From Pseudomonadota bacterium (GTDB taxonomy: Bacteria > Desulfobacterota > Binatia > UBA1149), in NCBI GenBank assembly GCA_014382245.1, contig JACNKC010000047.1, positions 1 to 64,000 on the forward strand: DNA of 64,000 nucleotides. Direction: 5' to 3'. The position numbers were made by a program, and so were the translations under genes. Positions 58,142-64,000 of the stretch are shown in pieces. Below the pieces are notes generated by a model. It did no database searches. It saw nothing but the letters and a program-made list of their open reading frames with translations, and was not told where the DNA came from. Within the stretch, counting starts at the first letter, position 1. Every line of letters begins with the position of its first letter.

Positions 58142-58979
58142 TAGCCGCCAGACAGTAGCGGTGATCATTCCGGTGCGCGACCGTATGCAGCTGCTCGGCC
58201 GGGCGCTCGACTCGGTGCTGGCCCAGCTGCGGCCACCCGACGAGATAGTGGTAGTGGATGACGGATCGGTCGACGGCAGTGCTGAGCTGGTGAAGCAACG
58301 CTACCCCGGCGTCAAGCTGCTGGTGCAGGCGCCAGCAGGCGTGAGCGCGGCTCGCAATCGAGGAATCGCCGGTAGCAACTCGGACTGGCTGGCCTTTCTC
58401 GATTCAGACGACGCCTGGCACCCCGATAAGTTGCAGCGACAGTTGACGGCCCTTTCTCAGCGGCCATCGATGAAAATATGCCACTGTGACGAGATCTGGT
58501 TGCGCAACGGCCGGCGCGTGAACCCGATGCGCAAGCACGCGCGTTACGGTGGCTGGGTATTCGAGCGTTGCCTGCCCCTGTGCTGCATATCGCCTTCGAC
58601 TGCCCTGGTCCACCGGGATGTTTTTGCCTCGGTCGGGGTATTCGACGAAACCCTGCCTGCCTGCGAAGACTACGATCTCTGGTTGAGAGTCAGCGCTCGT
58701 TTCCCGGTGCTCTATCTTGACGAAAAACTTGCTACGCGTTGGGGTGGGCACGCCGACCAATTATCTGCGCGCTACCCCGCCATGGACCGATTCAGGGTGA
58801 AAGCACTGGAGAAGGTGCTGCTCCCGGGAACCCTGCAACCCCGCTGGCGCCGCGCGGCGGCGGCCGAGGCGCGGCGCCGACTCGACATTCTCGCCGGTGG
58901 GTCTGAGCGCAGGGGGAGGATGCAGGAGGCGTGTGCGTTCCGTACACGTGCGGCCGAACTAGGCAGGTACCAGCGGTGA
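58134..58979 (+). CDS. Family 2 glycosyltransferase
   Basis: VAVIIPVRDRMQLLGRALDSVLAQLRPPDEIVVVDDGSVDGS; DSDDAWHPDKLQRQL; ACEDYDLWLRV. Confidence 0.9.
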   Translation: MTDSRQTVAVIIPVRDRMQLLGRALDSVLAQLRPPDEIVVVDDGSVDGSAELVKQRYPGVKLLVQAPAGVSAARNRGIAGSNSDWLAFLDSDDAWHPDKLQRQLTALSQRPSMKICHCDEIWLRNGRRVNPMRKHARYGGWVFERCLPLCCISPSTALVHRDVFASVGVFDETLPACEDYDLWLRVSARFPVLYLDEKLATRWGGHADQLSARYPAMDRFRVKALEKVLLPGTLQPRWRRAAAAEARRRLDILAGGSERRGRMQEACAFRTRAAELGRYQR

Positions 58980-59827
58980 GCGTGGCGACCGTTAACCTGG
59001 TCGTAGCCATGGGCTGTGAAGCCGCGCCCCTGCTGCGTGCCCTTGCTTTGAGGTCGCTGCCGGTCGAAGGCGGCTTCAGGGCCTGGTGTGATGACGCGCA
59101 CGAAACTTTCCTTCTGCAGGCCGGCATCGGCAGGGTCCATGCAGCCGCGGGGGTCGCAACGTTGCAGGAGTTGTCGGGACACCCGGCCTGTTCGGCCTGG
59201 CTCAACGTCGGTATTGCCGGGCACCCAGAGGAGGAGATCGGTCGCGTACTGGTGGCCGAATCTGTTCACGAAGAGGCGGGCGGCAGGGTGCACTACCCGG
59301 CGTTACCCGCGGGCCTGGCCCTGGGAACGGCCCCGCTTCTGACCGTTGACAGACCGAGCAAGGAGTATCGCCCCGGGTTTCTTCACGACATGGAAGGGTC
59401 GGCCTTCATGGCGACGGCCCTGCGCTACTCGAGCACTGAACTCGTGCACTGCCTGAAGGTCGTGTCCGACAACCGGGCCCAGCCCCTGTCAACGGCTGGC
59501 TTGAGCAAGAGCAGGGTCGAGTCCCTGCTCGAACTAGCGGTTGAGGATGTGGTTTCAATGGTGGCTGAGTTGAGGGTCCCAGCCGAGCAGAGGGCAAGCC
59601 GACTCGCGCCGCCGGCCCAGTGGCAGAAGCTGTCCGAAGACTATGCCTGCTCGGTGACCCAGGCCGCCTTGCTCCGACGCTTGCTGCAGCGATGGAATGC
59701 CTTGTTTCCGGGACGAGAGCTTCCGGAGGTGAAGCAGACCGATTCGGCCCGCGGCAGCGCGGCTGGCGAGCTGCTGCGGCAGCTCGAAGCGGGACTCGAT
59801 GAGATGTGGCAGCGGGACGGCCAGTGA
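58976..59827 (+). CDS. Nucleoside phosphorylase/nucleosidase-like protein
   Basis: VVAMGCEAAPLLRAL, QAGIGRVHAAAGVATL, LNVGIAGHPEEEIG, DMEGSAFMATALRYSSTELVHCLKVVSDN match the PNP/UDP/MTAN pattern. Confidence 0.78.
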   Translation: MSVATVNLVVAMGCEAAPLLRALALRSLPVEGGFRAWCDDAHETFLLQAGIGRVHAAAGVATLQELSGHPACSAWLNVGIAGHPEEEIGRVLVAESVHEEAGGRVHYPALPAGLALGTAPLLTVDRPSKEYRPGFLHDMEGSAFMATALRYSSTELVHCLKVVSDNRAQPLSTAGLSKSRVESLLELAVEDVVSMVAELRVPAEQRASRLAPPAQWQKLSEDYACSVTQAALLRRLLQRWNALFPGRELPEVKQTDSARGSAAGELLRQLEAGLDEMWQRDGQ

Positions 59828-60861
59828 TCGAGACCATTTATATTGAGAGCGAGCTGCTCGAGCATCCCCGGGCCCGGGCCGTCATGAAGCGTCTGCCCCG
59901 CGCCCGGGTCGTCAGCTGCGATCACTACGGCGAGGTTTTCAATCCCCACGCCCAGGATTTTCGCCTGCAGAAGGAGAACCCTGCCCTGCTGATAGCTCGC
60001 AAGCGCGGCCGCATGGTCCTGCCGGTGCCGCCGGGGTCGGGTATCGGGGCAGAACAGGACTTCTATTTTTCCCACTTGCTCAACTGCCCCTACGACTGCC
60101 GCTATTGTTTTCTGCAGGGCAGTTACAACTCGGCTGGCCTCGTACTCTTCGTTAACTACGAAGACTTCATGACGGCGGTGGACGAACGCATCGGCGAACT
60201 CGGCGATGGTGAACGGGCGTGCTTTTTTTCGGGATACGACGGTGATTCGCTGGCTCTCGATGCGGTCACCGGTTTCGCGGGAGAGTTTCTCAGTTTCTTT
60301 GAGCAGCGCCCGCGCGCGTGGCTCGAGCTGCGCACCCGCTCGGTTAATACGGCTGCACTGCTGGCGCGGGAGCCGATTGATAATTGCATAGTGGCTTTCA
60401 GCCTTTCGCCTCCCGCGGTTGCCGATCGCCTCGATATCGGCGCTCCTCCGGTTCGCTCACGCCTGAAAGCAATGGCGGGGCTCGCGCGGGCCGGTTGGAA
60501 ACTTGGCGCGCGGCTCGACCCGCTGTTGTTTCACGATGGCTGGGAGCAGGGCTACACGCAGCTGATCGCTGATCTTTTTGCCTGCGTGCCGACTTCGTCG
60601 CTGCACTCCCTGTCGTTGGGGCCGCTGCGCTTTCCGCCCAAAGTACTGGAGAAAATGAGGCGGCTTCATCCCACGGACCCCTTGCTCGCCGCTCCTACCG
60701 AGGAATGGCTGGGCGCTCGGGTTACTCCGCGAGATATTCACGAACAGATGCAACGGCTCTGCCTGGAGGCTCTGCCTGCCTCGCTGGATAAGTCCCGGGT
60801 GTTCTGCTGGCCGGCCAATGAGGGGGTCACGAGCGAGGAGCAGCCGCGACTCGCTGTGTGA
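59824..60861 (+). CDS. SPL (spore photoproduct lyase)-like radical SAM protein
   Basis: LLNCPYDCRYCFLQGSYNSAGLVLFVNYEDF (CX3CX2C); IDNCIVAFSLSPPAVADRLDIGAPPVRSRLKAM; 4-bp overlap with previous gene. Confidence 0.87.
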   Translation: MIETIYIESELLEHPRARAVMKRLPRARVVSCDHYGEVFNPHAQDFRLQKENPALLIARKRGRMVLPVPPGSGIGAEQDFYFSHLLNCPYDCRYCFLQGSYNSAGLVLFVNYEDFMTAVDERIGELGDGERACFFSGYDGDSLALDAVTGFAGEFLSFFEQRPRAWLELRTRSVNTAALLAREPIDNCIVAFSLSPPAVADRLDIGAPPVRSRLKAMAGLARAGWKLGARLDPLLFHDGWEQGYTQLIADLFACVPTSSLHSLSLGPLRFPPKVLEKMRRLHPTDPLLAAPTEEWLGARVTPRDIHEQMQRLCLEALPASLDKSRVFCWPANEGVTSEEQPRLAV

Positions 60862-60958
60862 ATTGCTCGACGAGACTTGCGGTAGCCGGTGTTCTGCGGG
60901 TAGAACACGTTTCACTCGTGCGGGCGACCGCTGCCGAGCCGCCCGACGGATAAACTCG

Positions 60959-61426
60959 ATGAGCAGAAAGGCTGAAACAGACGCGACCAAGGGCATTCTG
61001 ACCGCACCCTACGTCCTTGAGTACAGCTATACGCGCAGCACCGGTCCCGTGCTGGGTCGTTTTTTCAGCGGTTTACGCGACAAGAAGATCGAAGGAATAC
61101 GGGTCGCGGACGGACGCGTCCTGGTTCCGCCCGTTGAAACCGACCCTGTCACCGGCGATGAACTCGATGAGTTCGTGCAGGTGGGTGAGATTGGAACAGT
61201 CACGGCTTGCAGCTGGCTTGCCGAGCCGCGGGCCGAACATCCCCTCGACAAGCCCTTCGCGTGGGCACTGGTACAGCTGGACGGAGCCGACACCGGGCTC
61301 CTGCACGCCGTTGACTGCGGCAGCGCAGAAAATCTTGAGGTCGGAAGCCGGGTGGAGGTGTCCTGGCGTGACGAGAGGCACGGTTTCATCACCGACATTG
61401 AGTGTTTCAGGTTGCTGGGAGACTGA
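60959..61426 (+). CDS. DUF35 OB-fold protein
   Basis: LGRFFSGLRDKKIEGIRVADGRVLVPPVETDPVTGDELDEFVQVGEIGTVTACSWL. Confidence 0.82.
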   Translation: MSRKAETDATKGILTAPYVLEYSYTRSTGPVLGRFFSGLRDKKIEGIRVADGRVLVPPVETDPVTGDELDEFVQVGEIGTVTACSWLAEPRAEHPLDKPFAWALVQLDGADTGLLHAVDCGSAENLEVGSRVEVSWRDERHGFITDIECFRLLGD

Positions 61427-61917
61427 TGGCTGAAGATCCCATAACGGGCATCGTGTGCCCCATACGGCTCGACTACACGATCACGCCGGGTAGGGCGCAG
61501 ACCCGTTTTCTCAGGGGCCTCGAAAGCGGCAAGCTGCTGGGCCAGCGCTGTCCGGCCACCGGCAAGGTCTACATGCCGCCACGAGGTTCATCGCCCACGC
61601 ATGGTCTACCTACCACCGAGGAGGTCGAGGTAGCCGACAGGGGAACAGTCACTACATTCTGCGTAGTGAACCTCCAGTTTGCTTCGACCGTCCGCGAGAT
61701 TCCCTACGTGTGCGCGCAGATACTACTCGACGGCGCCGACATTCCGTTTTTCTTCGTCGTTCAGGAAGTCGACGTAAACGAAATACGCATGGGCATGCGC
61801 GTTGAGGCTGTCTGGAAAGATCCCTCCGAGTGGGGCCCGACGCTTGAGAACATCTTGTTTTTCAAGCCGACCGGCGAAGCCGATGCTTCCCGGGAATCTT
61901 ACAAGGAGCACGTCTGA
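61426..61917 (+). CDS. DUF35 OB-fold/Zn-ribbon-like protein
   Basis: TRFLRGLESGKLLGQRCPATGKVYMPPRGSSPTHGL...RGTVTTFCVVNL; overlaps previous stop. Confidence 0.82.
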   Translation: MAEDPITGIVCPIRLDYTITPGRAQTRFLRGLESGKLLGQRCPATGKVYMPPRGSSPTHGLPTTEEVEVADRGTVTTFCVVNLQFASTVREIPYVCAQILLDGADIPFFFVVQEVDVNEIRMGMRVEAVWKDPSEWGPTLENILFFKPTGEADASRESYKEHV

Positions 61918-62978
61918 TGCGCGACGTAGCCGTGGTTTCGTTCGCCCAGGCGCCCAACCTGCGGTCAGACCGTGAGCGCAACGAAGTCGAGATTGTCATG
62001 CCGGTGGTGCGCGAGGCTCTGGACAGCGTTGGCCTTGAACAGAGCGACATCGGTTTCACCGTTTCGGGCAGCTGCGATTACCTCACCGGGGTGCCGTTTT
62101 CTTTCGTCATGGCCCTCGACGCGGTCGGCGCCTGGCCGCCGATTGAAGAGAGCCACGTAGAGATGGACGGAGCCTGGGCCTTGTACGAGGCCTGGGTCAG
62201 GCTTCAGCATGGAGATATCGACGCTGCCTTGATTTACAGCTTTGGCAAGACCTCGCTCACGGATCTCGACAAGGTAATGAGCTGCCAGCTCGACCCATAC
62301 ACGCTCATGCCGCTTTGGCCTGGTGCTATCAGCCTGGCTGGCCTGCAGGCCAGCGCCATGCTCGCCGCGGGTACGGTCAGCGAAGCCGATATGGCCGCCG
62401 TGGCTTCGCACAGCCGCGAAGCGGCCCAGGGCACCCCGGAGATTCCCGAAGCGGAAGGTCCCGCCGACGTTGACGATCTGCTGTCGCGACCACGCGTGGC
62501 GCATCCTCTGCGTGAGCACGACATAGCGCCTGCCACCGATGGCGCAGCCGCGATCGTGCTCGTGGCTGGCGACCGCGCCGCAGAGGTCTGTGACAAGCCG
62601 GCGTGGATAAGCGGTATTGACCACAGGGTGGATACCCACGCGCCAGGCAACCGCGACCTGACCACCTGCCCGTCGGCGCGAATGGCCGGCGAGCGCGCGG
62701 ATGTCGGCAGGAGCCACATCGAAGTCGCAGAGGTCTACGCGCCGTTTTCTCACCAGGAGCTGCTCCTGGCGAGCGAGCTTGGTCTTGGCGACGGGGTGGA
62801 TGTTAACCCCTCGGGTGGCGCGCTGGCGGGCCACACTTTCATGGTGGCGGGGCTCGCGCGCATAGGCGAAGCTGCCCGTCGCATTCACGACGGCACCGCC
62901 ACGAGGGTGCTGGGGCACGCGACGGCTGGGCCCTGCCTGCAGCAGAACCTGGTCTGCGTTATGGAGGCGGCCCGATGA
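61917..62978 (+). CDS. Thiolase-fold lipid-transfer-type (SCP-x-like) protein
   Basis: RDVAVVSFAQAP..., ATDGAAAIVLVAGDRA, VNPSGGALAGHTFMVAGLARIGEAARRI. Confidence 0.82.
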   Translation: MRDVAVVSFAQAPNLRSDRERNEVEIVMPVVREALDSVGLEQSDIGFTVSGSCDYLTGVPFSFVMALDAVGAWPPIEESHVEMDGAWALYEAWVRLQHGDIDAALIYSFGKTSLTDLDKVMSCQLDPYTLMPLWPGAISLAGLQASAMLAAGTVSEADMAAVASHSREAAQGTPEIPEAEGPADVDDLLSRPRVAHPLREHDIAPATDGAAAIVLVAGDRAAEVCDKPAWISGIDHRVDTHAPGNRDLTTCPSARMAGERADVGRSHIEVAEVYAPFSHQELLLASELGLGDGVDVNPSGGALAGHTFMVAGLARIGEAARRIHDGTATRVLGHATAGPCLQQNLVCVMEAAR

Positions 62979-64000
62979 GCGAGCTCTGCGCTGTTACGGG
63001 CGTCGGCCAGACCCACCACGACGCTGAACGCAGCGACCTGTCCATGCACGGACTGGTGCGCGAAGCCGCGGTGCGAGCCCTGGCTGACGCCGGCCTCGAA
63101 TGGAAAGACATAGACGCGGTGGTGGTAGGCAAGGCGCCTGACCAGTTCGAAGGCGTAATGATGCCCGAGCTGATGATGGCCGACGCTCTGGGTGCGGTCG
63201 GTAAGCCACTGCTGAGGGTGCACACCGCCGGCAGCGTGGGCGGCTCGACCGGCCTGGTGGCGGCCAAACTGGTGCAGGGAGGCGTACACAAACGCGTGCT
63301 GGTGGTGGCCTGGGAGAAGCAATCCGAGGCCGACGCATCCTGGGTACTGATGATGAAAATTCCCTTTGCGGCTCCGCTGGTAGCGGGAGCGGGCGGTTAC
63401 TTTGCGCCCTATATCCGCGCTTACATGGAGCGTTCGGGGGCACCGAAAGATACGGGCATAAAGGTGGCCGTCAAGGATCGGCTTAACGCTCTCAAGAACC
63501 CTTACGCCCACCTCAAGATGCCCGATATCACCGAGGAGATGGTGGCTGACTCGCTGATGCTCTGGGACCCCATACGCTACCTTGAGACCTGCCCGTCTTC
63601 GGACGGGGCCTGCGCGCTGGTGTTGACCGCCGAGGACGCTCTTGGAAGCTGCGAAAAACCGGCCTGGGTGGTGTCGACCGCCATGCGCAGCGAACCCACG
63701 ATGTTCGCGGGCCGCGACGGCGTGAATCCCCAGGCCGGGATAGATTGCGCGGCTGAACTCTACCGAAAGGGGGGCATCACCGACCCGCGGCGGGATATAG
63801 ACGTGGCTGAAATATACGTTCCCTTCAGCTGGTTTGAGCCGATGTGGATGGAGAACCTGGGTTTTGCCGAGCAGGGCGAGGGCTGGAAGATGACAATGTC
63901 GGGTGCAACCGCGCTCGATGGCGATATGCCCATAAATGCGTCGGGCGGTGTGCTTTCCTCCAATCCCATAGGCGCGTCAGGTCTGCTGCGCTTTGCCGAG
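62975..64000 (+). CDS. Thiolase-fold lipid-transfer-type (SCP-x-like) protein, truncated by window end
   Basis: SELCAVTGVGQTHHDAERSDLSMHGLVREAAVRALADAGLEWKDIDAVV...CPSSDGACALVLTAEDA...INASGGVLSSNPIGASGLLRFAE; frame open to the last base. Confidence 0.85.
   Translation, partial: MSELCAVTGVGQTHHDAERSDLSMHGLVREAAVRALADAGLEWKDIDAVVVGKAPDQFEGVMMPELMMADALGAVGKPLLRVHTAGSVGGSTGLVAAKLVQGGVHKRVLVVAWEKQSEADASWVLMMKIPFAAPLVAGAGGYFAPYIRAYMERSGAPKDTGIKVAVKDRLNALKNPYAHLKMPDITEEMVADSLMLWDPIRYLETCPSSDGACALVLTAEDALGSCEKPAWVVSTAMRSEPTMFAGRDGVNPQAGIDCAAELYRKGGITDPRRDIDVAEIYVPFSWFEPMWMENLGFAEQGEGWKMTMSGATALDGDMPINASGGVLSSNPIGASGLLRFAE

Overview
The window is a high-GC, gene-dense bacterial chromosomal segment. 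Its style (tight operons, mla, RND/Ycf48, Acs, 2-oxoacid:ferredoxin oxidoreductase, DUF35/thiolase-like genes, secreted repeat proteins) suggests an uncultured deltaproteobacterium-like Gram-negative; this taxonomic guess is inference. I see about 55 supportable CDSs, one tRNA-Arg(TCG), one good terminator and a few short repeats. I see no CRISPR array, rRNA, transposase or prophage. Recognisable blocks: meaA/ecm-type mutase; korAB; Ycf48-like lipoprotein plus RND transporter with an inserted PDZ; Gld-type ABC system; MlaD/F/E operon with an unusual WPLF-repeat protein; acs; cysS; dinB; LemA/TPM; a pst operon with two PstB proteins and a PhoU fused to a phosphatase-like domain; ScsB/DsbD, a sulfatase-fold protein and a four-module VKOR-DsbA-SUMF-TlpA protein; speH/speE, a nucleoside phosphorylase-like gene and an SPL-like radical SAM gene; DUF35 and thiolase-like genes running off the end. 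Strongest candidates for new biology: (1) the VKOR-DsbA-SUMF-TlpA polyprotein beside ScsB and a sulfatase-fold gene, (2) the astacin-TSP1-MAM (meprin/ADAMTS-like) secreted protease, (3) PhoU fused to a Cys-to-Ser LMW-phosphatase P-loop domain in an operon with an asymmetric PstB pair, (4) the WPLF-repeat protein coupled to mlaE. All family calls come from reading motifs by eye; no database search was run.
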